From: Stemphylium vesicarium
Taxonomy: Eukaryota; Ascomycota; Dothideomycetes; Pleosporales; Pleosporaceae
Direction: 5' to 3'
Assembly (NCBI GenBank): GCA_004380135.1
Contig: QXCR01000002.1
Coordinates: forward strand, 744,001-808,000
DNA length: 64,000 nt
The position numbers were made by a program, and so were the translations under genes. Shown one piece after another: positions 22,368 to 32,402 of the stretch. The notes below the pieces were generated by a model that was not told the DNA's origin, did not search any database, and saw only the letters and a program-made list of their open reading frames with translations. Every line of letters starts with the position of its first letter. The stretch's first letter is position 1.

Positions 22368-23200
22368 CCACACACCAGCGTGTGGCTCGACTTGTCAGCC
22401 TTGAGCTGTCGGCCTCCAAACCATGGATGGCAGTCCTCGGCCGAGCCTTGCTATACCCTCCTGCCTAGTTGCTTACTCTACAGGGACACGATGGCCCTGA
22501 AGGATGCTGTCACAACCAATGGGATGCGCTCGCGGGCCATGCTGTCCAAAGAGAGCCATTGCGAGTTCAGCTGTGTGCGGCTGTGTAATGCACGCCGCAG
22601 GCTGCAGCTGCTGACTATGCTGGGGTACAGGCACGGCAGGACGTCAACGTGACTCCCAAGGTCCTCGTACAAAATGGCGACCGAGCCATTACGCCATTAT
22701 TTGGGGGTTGGGATGGAGAGCGCCATTTGCCTTTTCTGAGGGTGTTCACCGGGCGGCCCGAAGCGCGCGGGGCTGTTTTAGCCGCCCGCTCAACAGCACA
22801 CCCAATTTCATCCCGTCCAATCTATCGGGGACGAGACTGAGCTTACCAGATTTGTCTAGAGCATTCAACATCGATGTAGGTAACTCTCTAAGCTCTGAAA
22901 GCTCACTCATAATATCAAAGCGAGGCGCAGACAATACAAGATGCAATGATAATAATATGTAATTTTCATATTCCAAATTCGATACGTATCTCGTTAGCTG
23001 CAGTATGCCAAAATTCCAGCCTCTCCTTGAACAATGGGCAAATAAACCAACAGCAGCCAATAGGCCTTGTAAATGGGGGCGTCGAATCACGACTTGAACC
23101 CGTCTCCCAAAAACGCCACGCTCTTATGCTATGCTTCGCTTCGTAAACAAAAGAAAAATTAAAAGAATCAAGGATAATCTTAGAAAGGTTCGGGGTTGGT
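22368..23200. other. intergenic region, no gene seen
   Basis: Contains the upstream region of the P450 gene and the 3' flank of proline dehydrogenase. A tRNA-like fragment near 23070-23150 was examined and rejected. Confidence 0.6.
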
Positions 23201-24680
23201 CTAGGCAAGGCCAAAGACTACCCTCAACCGCCTCCAGAGCTCCTTGCCCATAGCCCGCCTTGTGTCCTCAGTTCGGAGGGCAGCCTCCTTGTTCTCGCTG
23301 GCCCTGCGCAGCAAGAAGTTCAAGCACTCGGTGGTGGTACCCCAGGTCATGCACTTGACGACCTTGGACTGAGTGTCGGCCTTCATGGTCTCGTCTTGGA
23401 CCAGGGCCTGGGAGATCTCATCGGCCATACCCTGGAGCTGGGCGTATGTAAGACGGGGCAGGTTCTCGGGAGAAGTGGAGAGCATCTGAGAGGCTCGGAT
23501 CTTCTGGGCGGCTTGTACAGAAGCGAGGTTGTGGGTTGCGAGAACAATGTTCACCTTGGGGAAAGGTGTGCCGGGTGTGGGGGCAGGGACCTTGTCGGTC
23601 CATTGCTGGCGGACAACGGCATCGGCGCAGGCATCGTAGTTGGCGTCAGTTCCGGCCTTGGTGTCGAAAGTGAGGTGCTTGGGCTCGGAGGTCAGGTATG
23701 CGCCGCGTACAAGCTTGACACCGGCAATGTAGCCCTCCTTGGAAGCCTTTTCAAGGTGTTGCGCCATACGCTTGGAGATGTCGCGGAGGTAGCACTGGTA
23801 GGTGATGTAGAGGACGGCACGGCCTTGCTCGGGACGGTTGTACTTCTTCTGGAGAGCAAGCGTCCACTTCTCGAGACCAAGGTTGGTGGCTTCTTCTTCG
23901 GCACCGGGGAGGAGGCTGACGCCCTTTGCCGCGGCGGCATCGCAGGCTGCTGTAATGGCGTCCCACATCTCGGGTGTAGCATCTTGCTGATTTTGGAGGA
24001 GGTTTAGTGCATGGCGACCAAGGCCAGACCACCTAAAAGGCTGTTAGTCTATGCTTCGGTGGAGACATTCTCTTGTGTACGTACTTGAGTCCAACAAAGT
24101 CGCCTTCCCTAGCCATATCGACACTCTGGAGCATACCCTTCCTCCATACCTCAATCTCCATCTTGGTTTCCTCTGCGGTAGGCGCCTCTCCACCCAACAC
24201 CTCGAGCGCATACTCAAACAGGATACCGCCATAGCCCAGGGTCCTGGCGAAGTCGGTGTTCTTTACTACCTCGTCCTTGTGCTCGCCAACGCAGAATTGG
24301 GCGTAGAAGGTCTTCTTGAGCAAGTTGGATAGGACGGGGTTGCGTTCAATGCTCATGAGGAATGACTTGGAGTCAAGCATGCGCCGCAGCAGACCGAAGC
24401 ATGCGTTGAGGAGCATTGGCTGCGAGGACATGGCGGTGATGAGGTAAGAGCGGAGAACGGCGGATGTTGGTAGGCGACCTAGAACCGCTTTGGTCTGAGC
24501 GATTTGTGACTCTGGCTGGGTGGACAAAAGCTGCGATGTCGACACCGATGATGAGGCTGGGACAGATACATTCTGGCGTGCGCTCTGGTGGACATATCGG
24601 GGTGTCTGCGAAAGGGTCCTTGAGGTCTGTGCAAGAGCAAGGCTCTGGAAGCGGTGAAGGTTCTGTCTTCGTAGCATCAT
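23201..24680 (-). CDS. proline dehydrogenase, mitochondrial
   Basis: Exons 24680-24085 and 24032-23201 over a 52-nt intron (phase 2; GTACGT...CTAAC...TTTTAG), 475 aa. The enzyme oxidises proline to pyrroline-5-carboxylate with FAD, in mitochondria. The N-terminus is Arg/Ser/Gln-rich and acid-poor (MLRRQNLHRFQSLALAQTSR), a presequence. The barrel domain shows LEKWTLALQKKY, GVKLVRGAYLTSEP, NIVLATHNLASV and the C-terminal YGR-equivalent region TTTECLNFLLRRASENK. Two adjacent ATGs (24680, 24677) are equivalent. The PutA P5C-dehydrogenase half is absent, as expected in fungi. In many fungi this gene clusters with a proline permease; none is seen here. Confidence 0.95.
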
Positions 24681-24848
24681 GGCTGAAGTTGTGTGTGGTG
24701 TGTGATTGTCAAGTTGGGTCCGGGGGCTTCTTGTAGATTGCACTCAAAGTCAGTGCGGTGCCACGTCTTTTCAATCCGGGGTAGCAGTGGGCTCGGTGAA
24801 ATAGGCGGATCGAGAGGTCTTGTGACGTTCCATGATATGGTCGACGCC

Positions 24849-24856
24849 ATATATAC
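24849..24856 (-). promoter_or_regulatory. TATA-like element upstream of proline dehydrogenase
   Basis: A TATATAT-containing stretch lies about 170 bp upstream of the ATG at 24680. It is only a weak call, since spacing to the transcript start is unknown. Confidence 0.25.
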
Positions 24857-25046
24857 CATGGATCATAGTTGTGTTGATGGACGATGCTGGGCGCGATGCT
24901 CGGCTTGCGTCGGCTCGCGCTAGTGAAGCTTCACGATGCTCCAGATGGAGCCAGACTGACGCAGCCGCATCGGCCCTGGCTTATCGGCCACGCTAGAAGG
25001 GCCGATGATTGAGCAATGCCGTAACCTGTTCCTGTGGAGTAATTGC

Positions 25047-25074
25047 TGTGGTGGTGGTTGTTGTTGTTGTTGTG
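25047..25074 (+). repeat. GTG/GTT trinucleotide microsatellite
   Basis: A run of GTG units changes into GTT units. It is noncoding as far as can be seen, and likely to be length-polymorphic. Confidence 0.8.
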
Positions 25075-25437
25075 AAGCCCAATATATGCTGTGTATCGAT
25101 TGAGTGCTGGAATCATGAGGGGAAGCAAGTACCGGAACATGGCGGACAGAAGCGCGCCCACGTATGCACTGCCTGGCCAGCAATTGCATGACAGCCTACC
25201 AGCTCATCGCCCGCCTCACCTATAGCCTCTTGCTTTTCTTGCCATGTCCAAACTGCCATCGTGACCAGCTCGTATGCCTGTTACCCCACAATCGGCGAAA
25301 TGCTCTTTCAGCCGTGCTTCAGCGTGGGCGTGGGCGTAGGCTTGCCGCACAGCTCCTGTAGCGGTCTTTGCATTGTTTGCCGCCCACGCTCAGAGCCGAG
25401 CGTAGCCAGGCCGTCATCGCTCTAAATCCAATACCAA

Positions 25438-25451
25438 CCCCCCCCCCCCCC
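25438..25451 (+). repeat. poly-C homopolymer of 14 bases
   Basis: Fourteen consecutive C residues, the longest homopolymer noticed in the window. Its length is prone to replication and sequencing error. Confidence 0.85.
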
Positions 25452-26478
25452 TCAAACCTTTCTTGTGACACCACCATATCCACCTTGGTAGCGGGTGCTA
25501 TCACGCGTACCGGTATCGGAAGTTATGGAGAAAGAAGCAAATTTTTGTCATGGTTCGATGGCGTTCATGTCAAGCGCGAGGAGGGCCGTGGTGGCTGCGG
25601 AAAGCGTCGGCGGGCCCACAGCAACCCTCCGAGCATACAAGCTTCCTCGCCTCCTTCATGTCCACTTAGACGCGCCATGATTCGCGTCGCTGCTCCTTCC
25701 ATATGCATCCGAAGGATATAACATGCTTGTATGGCCTCATTTCTCTTCACTACTGCATCTCGGCCCCACATACACCTTGCGTCCCGCCCGGCACGTGTAG
25801 TTGGCACAGATTGCACCATCTGCTCATATTGGCTATCTTGTGATTCGTACTTGGACCTCTTCCTACATTACGAGACGGATTACTCTAGTACTCTTACGTG
25901 TTTGGAACAGCGGCTCTGGATTGAGCCGAATCCGACTCTACTTCACGCGTTTGAAATGCGCCGAGAGTTTTGTCATGATGATCTTCAAGTCCACCACAGG
26001 TTTATGGCCCCCTATTGTATCCCGCCTCATCATACGTCTCATTTCCTCACTGGTGAGACCGAAGCTCCCGGCTTTGCAGTCTGCCAAACGTGACAGTCCA
26101 AGGATCTTGGCGTTGTCATCTTCATGTCCTTCACCTTGCGTTGCGCGGACACCTGGCACCAACGGTCATCATATTTACACTGCCACCTGCACCGAAATTT
26201 GCCAGGTGGGGGAAACAATGCGCTGGAAAATGACGATGACGTTGACATTGTCTGGAGTACAGCTTGGGCGATCTCTTTCTTGGAGTAATCAGGCGCAATA
26301 CGGAACGCCGAAATACGAGCATGCCTGCGATGACACGCGGGGTTAGCACTTGTTTACACCACGATGCATTTTGAGCCGTCAACGGAAAGAACATCGCTAT
26401 GGCTAAACAAAACTCGTAATTATCTCTCATCTTCTTGAGATCCTGTCATACTATCTTCCATACTACGTAGGTAATATC

Positions 26479-27813
26479 TTACACAGCTCCCGCTCCTGCC
26501 TCTGGCATCTGCGCCCCTTCCTGACCAACCTGCACACTCTCACTGTTGCCCGTTTTGTAGGGGCCCGCGCCACTGCTAGCTAAAGTCTTGAAAGCAGCCA
26601 ACAAATCATTCTTCAAATCCTCCCAGTTCTCCACGCCCACACTGATGCGCAACAGTGTCTCGTCCACCTCGTTATCGCTCATGCGCCGCCACTCGATCAG
26701 ACTCTCTACGCCGCCCAGACTAGTAGCATGATGGAAGAGACGAAGTTTGGAGGGAAGAGAACGCGCTTGCTGCATTTCCTTGGTGTAGATGCTGAAGACG
26801 GGGCCGAAACCGTTGGGCATCTGCTTCTTGAGCCATGACATGTCGGAAGTTTGGAGTGATGCGTGTGAGACTTTGCTGATGACCTTCTTCACTGCATCCG
26901 TATCTTCGCCCTTGCCGTTGATGGAGTCGTGCAGCCAGCGAACAAGATTGTCGGCATTGGAGGACTGGCGTTGGACGCGGAGGTCTAGGGTACGGAGACT
27001 GCGTACGCCGAGCCAGCTTTCTAGATTTCCCAACACAGCTCCGAGGAAGATACGCTCTGCGCGTAACGTCTTGGCTTGCTTGAGGCCTTCGGGCCCAACT
27101 GCTGTAGCGAGAACACCGCAGAGCATATCGCTGTGACCGCCAATGTACTTTGTCCCGCTATGCATCACCACATCAGCGCCCCACTTCAACGGATCCTGGA
27201 GACCTGGTGGCGCAAACGTAGCGTCTACACTCAACAATGCGCCTCTTTCATGCGCTCTCTTCGCATACTTGGCGATCTCGAAAGCTTCGCCTGTGGGATT
27301 CAGAGGTGTCTCGAGATGTACGAGATCGCCCTTTCCTAGTCCAGCAGCATCCCAGGTGGCCTCGTCGGCGTGGAGATCCACCGTCTTGACGCCGTGCATC
27401 TTCTTGTGCAAATCAATCACGCCGTGACAGCCATGGTATCCACCACTTATCGCAATGACTTTGGGGACCACATTCACCAACAAACCGTGGAATGCGCTCA
27501 GCCCACTTGAGTAGCTGACAACGTGATTTGCCAATCCGTCGCTTTCGTCCAACTCTTTCTCGGTAGCTTCGGGGTAGAGCAAAGGCGCTAGGATTGTCTC
27601 TAGGCGGTTGGTACCCGCGGATGCGAGACGGGAGTATATTAGAGGGGTCTGTAAGTCGACAAATTCGCCTTCGTCGGGAACAGGCTGCAGTTCGTCTGGG
27701 TTGTGTGGGTAGCGGAAAGTGGTGGACGTATGAATCGGTGGGGCGACATCTGTGAGGACATTTATGCGGTCATCGGCATGGATGCCCTGTGTTGAGGGGT
27801 GGTATTGCGGCAT
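26479..27813 (-). CDS. Cys/Met-metabolism PLP-dependent enzyme (trans-sulfuration family)
   Basis: Single exon, 444 aa from the ATG at 27813; an upstream in-frame codon at 27897 would add 28 residues that do not look conserved. This is a fold-type I PLP enzyme of the cystathionine gamma-synthase/gamma-lyase/O-acetylhomoserine sulfhydrylase group. Visible features: PPIHTSTTFRYP near the start, the YSR motif at 60-62, SGLSAFHGLL, the PLP-ring Asp197 in SVDATFAPP, and the Schiff-base lysine Lys222 in HSGTKYIGGHSD. The C-terminal domain holds RISVGVENWEDL. The exact reaction cannot be decided from sequence alone. The C-terminal 30 residues are Gly/Ala-rich and look variable. Confidence 0.9.
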   Translation of the reverse strand: MPQYHPSTQGIHADDRINVLTDVAPPIHTSTTFRYPHNPDELQPVPDEGEFVDLQTPLIYSRLASAGTNRLETILAPLLYPEATEKELDESDGLANHVVSYSSGLSAFHGLLVNVVPKVIAISGGYHGCHGVIDLHKKMHGVKTVDLHADEATWDAAGLGKGDLVHLETPLNPTGEAFEIAKYAKRAHERGALLSVDATFAPPGLQDPLKWGADVVMHSGTKYIGGHSDMLCGVLATAVGPEGLKQAKTLRAERIFLGAVLGNLESWLGVRSLRTLDLRVQRQSSNADNLVRWLHDSINGKGEDTDAVKKVISKVSHASLQTSDMSWLKKQMPNGFGPVFSIYTKEMQQARSLPSKLRLFHHATSLGGVESLIEWRRMSDNEVDETLLRISVGVENWEDLKNDLLAAFKTLASSGAGPYKTGNSESVQVGQEGAQMPEAGAGAV

Positions 27814-28520
27814 GCTAATTGAGATGGGTGAAATGCGCGGTGTAAAGAAGGTGACTGCAGTGAGAAGGTTGCACTTGGTGATGTCCCAGATCTTCAAGAG
27901 AGGAAGCGATTGTAGGACAGTGTCAATGATAAAAATGTCCAGACAATCAAGCCAATGTCGACATCACGCCCTATCGCGGCGAAACTGCGGAACATGGCCG
28001 CTAGATCTAACCGTTAACGCCATTATAGTGGAGCTCTTAAGGAATCAATGGCATATATAGACGAACTATTTGATGCTTGCAAAGGGTGGGGTATTTGGGG
28101 GCGGTTACGCGATTCTGTAGTAGTGCGGGACGAGTGGGTACAGCATTAAACCTTCTTCGCCGCTAATCCGGGACTACACGTTGAAGCCCATGAAGGCATG
28201 CTCGAGAGCTCTCCATGGAACGGACATGTCCGCACAATCTACGCAGTGCGGGATGTACGAAGCTATGACGAGTGCGGGGTAAAGATGCCCCGCAGTCGCA
28301 ACAAAATTTATCGCGCAATACGAGCGTATGGAGCTAATGGGAAGTTGCGTTCAGTGAAGATTACCAAAAGCGGTTGCAAGATTTCTTGGTGACATGTCGT
28401 TCATTCGTAGCTATTGAGCAAGGTCAAATGCCTCATTAACAATGAGTACTTCAAGTGTAGTCCCTCAATGCAAGTGAACATTCTGCCCATGCTAGGTCGC
28501 TGTCATATCCCCCTAATTAT
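27814..28520. other. intergenic region, no gene seen
   Basis: Upstream region of the PLP enzyme and 3' flank of the cyclophilin gene. No frame with motifs. Confidence 0.6.
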
Positions 28521-29384
28521 CTACTGAACGCCGGCCGCGGTGATGGTAGGTGGGCCCTCCTTGTACTTGATAGTGCCACTGCCTGAGCCGCACTCCTCGA
28601 TAGCGCGTACGACCTTGTAAGACTCGACGTCGCCATCAGGAACACCACCAAAGACGACGTGCTTGCCGTTGAGCCAAGAGGTGACGACGGTGGTGATGAA
28701 GAACTGGGAACCGTTGCTATGGTCTGTCAGCTCTGCCATGATACCCAAGCCTATCTGGAACGTACGTGTTGGGGCCGGCGTTGGCCATGGAGAGGAGGAA
28801 AGGGCGATCGTGGGACAGCTTGAAGTTCTCGTCGGCAAATTTCTCGCCATAGATGGACTTGCCGCCAGTGCCCTGTGCTGTGTCAGCCGCTTGCCCTTTG
28901 TTGCGTCCCGTCAGGTACCTACGTTGCCGCGGGTGAAGTCACCACCCTGGAGCATGAACTGGGGGATGACGCGGTGGAATTTTGAGCCCTGGTAACCAAA
29001 GCCCTTCTCGCCAGTGCAGAGAGCGCGGAAGTTCTCAGCAGTCTTGGGGACTACATCGTCAAAGAGGTCGAAGTTGATGCGGCCGGTTTGAGCTGCAAGG
29101 ACAGACTGTTAGTGACTGGGGACAAGCTACAACAGGCGACCAGGATTACGTCCTTTGCGCATGAAAACATAGGGGAGATAGCTACCTTGAACTTCACCCT
29201 TCTTCGTAACATTGCCAGCATTGTCAACCTCAACGGTCGGGCCAGTCCAGGAGCAATCAAAGTAAGCTTTGATGGCCATGTTGTATGCCGAAGGAGTGAA
29301 GAAGCGTTTGTTGACGGGAGCGCGGAGTTGGGGAGCTGCACGGAAAGCAGATAGGGTAGAAGAAGCTCGGAGGAGGTGGGGCAT
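28521..29384 (-). CDS. cyclophilin-type peptidyl-prolyl isomerase, probable dual-targeted
   Basis: Exons 29384-29186, 29092-28923, 28872-28766, 28716-28521; 672 nt, 223 aa, frame intact, introns 93, 50 and 49 nt. This is a cyclophilin PPIase: FHRVIPQFMLQGGDFTRGNG carries the catalytic Arg and the conserved core, followed by GPNTNGSQFFITT, WLNGKHVVFGGV and the C-terminal VRAIEECGS. The first 35 residues (MPHLLRASSTLSAFRAAPQL) are basic and hydroxylated, like a mitochondrial presequence. A second in-frame ATG at 29279 (MAIKAYFDCSW) gives a normal cytosolic form. Neurospora makes both forms from one gene, so dual targeting by alternative starts is likely but inferred. Confidence 0.94.
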
Positions 29385-30318
29385 GATGCAGGCGCGGGGT
29401 GTCGAGTCTAACCTGAAAGGTAGTCAGTGCCAGTCGCCTTGGCGGTGAATCGTGAGATAGCAGCGTATTTGCCTCTGACGCAATGTGCGGCACCCCGAGG
29501 CTGAAGCCCGAAACAGGTGAGAGGATAGGTCTCGGCTTACTATGGATGTGTTCTAAGGGCTGTCAACGGCTATTGCAAAGCGATCGCTGGAATAGAGGGC
29601 TACCTACTGACAAGTGGGGGATTTATGATGCAATGCAACCGCTATGCAATGTATCATACAAGCTCAAGATGACTATAGTACAATTGATGGAACAAATGGA
29701 TGCGAGGTAGCTGTTGGAGCAGTTGTTTGACAGATCAGACGGAAAACTTTGGATACCTCACCAAGCTCGAGCACAAATCGCCGACCTAGCGCGTTCCCGA
29801 TTTGGCGGGTCCATTGCTCTGACATTTAGAACATGACTGCTTTTGAGATTGATACATGGCTGAATATCTCGGACACGGCTTTTGTATTTGTCGCAGGTTC
29901 AGTGCAAGCAACATCCTCAAGGTCTTTAACATTCGCGTCTTTGAATCGGTGCGAAGGTCACATTTACACGTAGAGGCATGAGATGGAGGAGTCCAAGCTT
30001 CTATCACGTGGATACATGGGGAACCTTGAACCCATCCATGGATGCCCCTCGGCCATATAACGGGACAGTGGTGGTTAGAGGCGTGAATGTTTATGCGCAG
30101 CAAAGATCTGCATATGATTCTAATTCATAATTCTTGTAAATTGAATGTCCAAGCCATTGCCTTGAATCCGCTGTTCCATCTCCGTGGTCGCAGGCTTCTG
30201 CAAGGGCGCTCTCGGGGGTCCGCTACCGAGCCCGTCAGTACCCAAGCTGCCACCCAATACACCCGCTTCACGCACCTCGACATACAACCCCCTGACCACG
30301 CGCTCGATATCTACAATC
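29385..30318. other. intergenic region between divergent genes, no gene seen
   Basis: Shared upstream region of the cyclophilin (minus) and Ent3-like (plus) genes, about 930 bp. No ORF with motifs, no clear TATA. Confidence 0.6.
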
Positions 30319-32064
30319 ATGGATCTTAATAGTTTGAAGGATCAAGTGAGCAACCTCACGCTCTATGATCTCAAAGCTGGGTTCCGCAAAGCCCAAAATG
30401 GTAGGCCGGGGAAAGAGAAGCCAGCTGGCCATTGCTAACACGCTGCGCAGCGGTCATGAACTATACTGAGATGGAGGCCAAGGTTCGCGAGGCGACAAAT
30501 AACGAGCCATGGGGTGAGCAGCATGCGCGCATCGTACAAGCGGTAGCTGACAGTCCGTAAGGCGCTTCTTCGACAGCACTGCAGGAGATCGCCAATGGGA
30601 CGTTCAACTAGTAGGTCGCACCCTAGAGAAGCACATGAAGCGCTGCTAACAGAGTAGCCAACTGCTGAATGAGATTATGCCCATGATTTACAAGCGCTTC
30701 ACCGAGAAGGCTTCCGAGGAATGGAGACAGATCTACAAGGTATTTGACATGCTTCACTGCGGGCCGCACATTAGCTAACAACTCAGGCTCTGCAACTTCT
30801 CGAATACCTCATCAAGAACGGTTCGGAACGAGTAATCGACGATGCGCGTTCACACGTATCGCTGCTCAAGATGCTACGGCAGTTCCATTTCATCGACCAG
30901 AATGGCAAAGATCAGGGCATCAACGTACGAAACCGCGCTAAGGAACTCGCCGAACTCCTCAGCGATGTCGACCGTATCCGAACCGAGCGCAAGAAGGCCC
31001 GCGCAAACCGGAACAAGTTTGGCGGTGTCGAGGGTGGTGCGGGCATTGGCATGGGCGGCTTCTCCGGCAGCGGAGGCTTCTCAGGAGGTAGCGGAGGCAG
31101 CAGATACGGCGGATTCGGCAGTGAGCAGGCAGATTACGGGGGCTACAGAGGGGAAGTTTACGGCGACGGTGGTGGATTCGGAGGCAACCAGTCCAGCTTC
31201 GCGGACACACAACAGCGACGTGATCGGTTCGACGAGTACGATGAGTACGATGAGGGCGAGAGCGCGAACTCTGCACCAGCACGAAGGAAAGAACCCCCAG
31301 CAAGCCGAAAAGAGCCCAAAAAGGAAGAGCCAAAGGCGAAGGCACCGGAGCCAGTGGTAGATCTGCTGGCCTTTGATGATGAGCCTATGCCCGCCTCCGC
31401 CTCGACCTCAGCCGGAAAGCAGCCTGCTGCCGCTGCAAACGACGACTTCGGGGATGACGATGACTTTGATGATTTCCAATCTGCAGCACCTATGGCACCA
31501 GCACCAAAGCCAGCTGCATCGTCCTTCAACGTTGCCTCTCCAGCATCCACGTCTACTGTTACCTCGTCGACTCAGTTCGCTGCACCGCAAGCTCAGTCTA
31601 CTTCACAGAACAACAACCTTAACAACCTGTTTGCTACCGTCTCGCCACCGCCTGCTGCAAACAAGATGAGTGGACCTCCATCTATGGCTTCCACCATGTC
31701 CCAGCCACCTCAGCCTTCTGGATACCAGGCGTCGGGCCCAAACTACTTCACATCTGTACCGCAGCCTGCGCTTCAGTCAAGTGCTTCTACGCCCTCGGTC
31801 ATGTCTCCGGGCGGCCGTATCGGTGGAGGAGCTGCACCTAAGAAAGCCGGCGGCGACGCCTTCGCATCTTTGCTTGCGGGAGCGGCACCAAAGAAGGCCT
31901 CTACGCCCACGCAAAAGGTCACCATGGGTGATTTGGCAAAACAGAAGACTTCGCAAGGACTATGGGGAGCTCCTGCTTCTTCCGCTTCCAGTACACCTGC
32001 TGCACAATCACCACAATCGGGCTCTAAACCGGCTGGCGGTGCTCTAGGTGACCTGTTGGGATGA
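30319..32064 (+). CDS. ent3: ENTH-domain clathrin adaptor, Ent3/epsinR-like
   Basis: Five exons: 30319-30400, 30451-30513, 30562-30610, 30658-30739, 30787-32064; 1554 nt, 517 aa, frame intact. All four introns are 47-50 nt and lie in the ENTH domain. Residues 1-150 form the ENTH domain that binds phosphoinositides (EMEAKVREATNNEPWG, YKRFTEKASEEWRQIYKALQ, INVRNRAKELAELLSD). A Gly-rich linker, a DEYDEYDE acidic patch and Pro/Ala-rich disorder follow. A clathrin-box-like DLLAFDD is at about 284-290, and the acidic-Phe motif DDDDFDDFQ at about 315-323 is the type that binds adaptor ear domains (GGA, gamma-adaptin). The role is cargo sorting at the trans-Golgi/endosome, by homology to yeast Ent3. 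Confidence 0.92.
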
Positions 32065-32402
32065 GCGACCCAGCAGCATACAACGTCCTTCCATGTCCGG
32101 CGTTTGGGTACAAAATATGGCACGCTGCAACACGGTAGTGCAGGTGAGATGATAGAGGACAAGAATGCACGAGGATTCGATTTTTTTTCCAAACACGCCT
32201 ATATTGTGTAAACCGTGATGAAGTTGCCCCCAGCACATGGGTTGGCTGTGTTGGTCCTCCGCAAATGCGGCCGCTCTATTGGCTGCGTCGCAACCTCCCC
32301 CTGCATGTGATTCCGTACCCACCTCCGCGGCCAAGATGCATCTGGACGCGCAACATGTGAAAACAACTGCTTCATTCTTCTTTTTCGCTTGAGTATGCTT
32401 CA
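32065..32402. other. short intergenic region
   Basis: Three-prime flank of the Ent3-like gene and upstream region of the phosphoesterase gene, both plus strand. A pyrimidine-rich stretch precedes the next ATG. Nothing else seen. Confidence 0.6.

Larger units (their letters stand above)
24857..26478. other. intergenic region with simple repeats, no gene seen
   Basis: About 1.6 kb without a supportable frame. It holds a GTG/GTT repeat and a poly-C tract, listed separately. Other frames are short and motif-free. Confidence 0.55.

Noticed and set aside
23050..23150. tRNA-like sequence on the minus strand (GGGTTCAAGTC and a TAGC box)
   Set aside because: The T-stem does not pair in any register tried, and no acceptor or anticodon stem could be formed.
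23396..24007. 203-codon plus-strand frame
   Set aside because: Gly/Val-rich shadow opposite the proline dehydrogenase exon.
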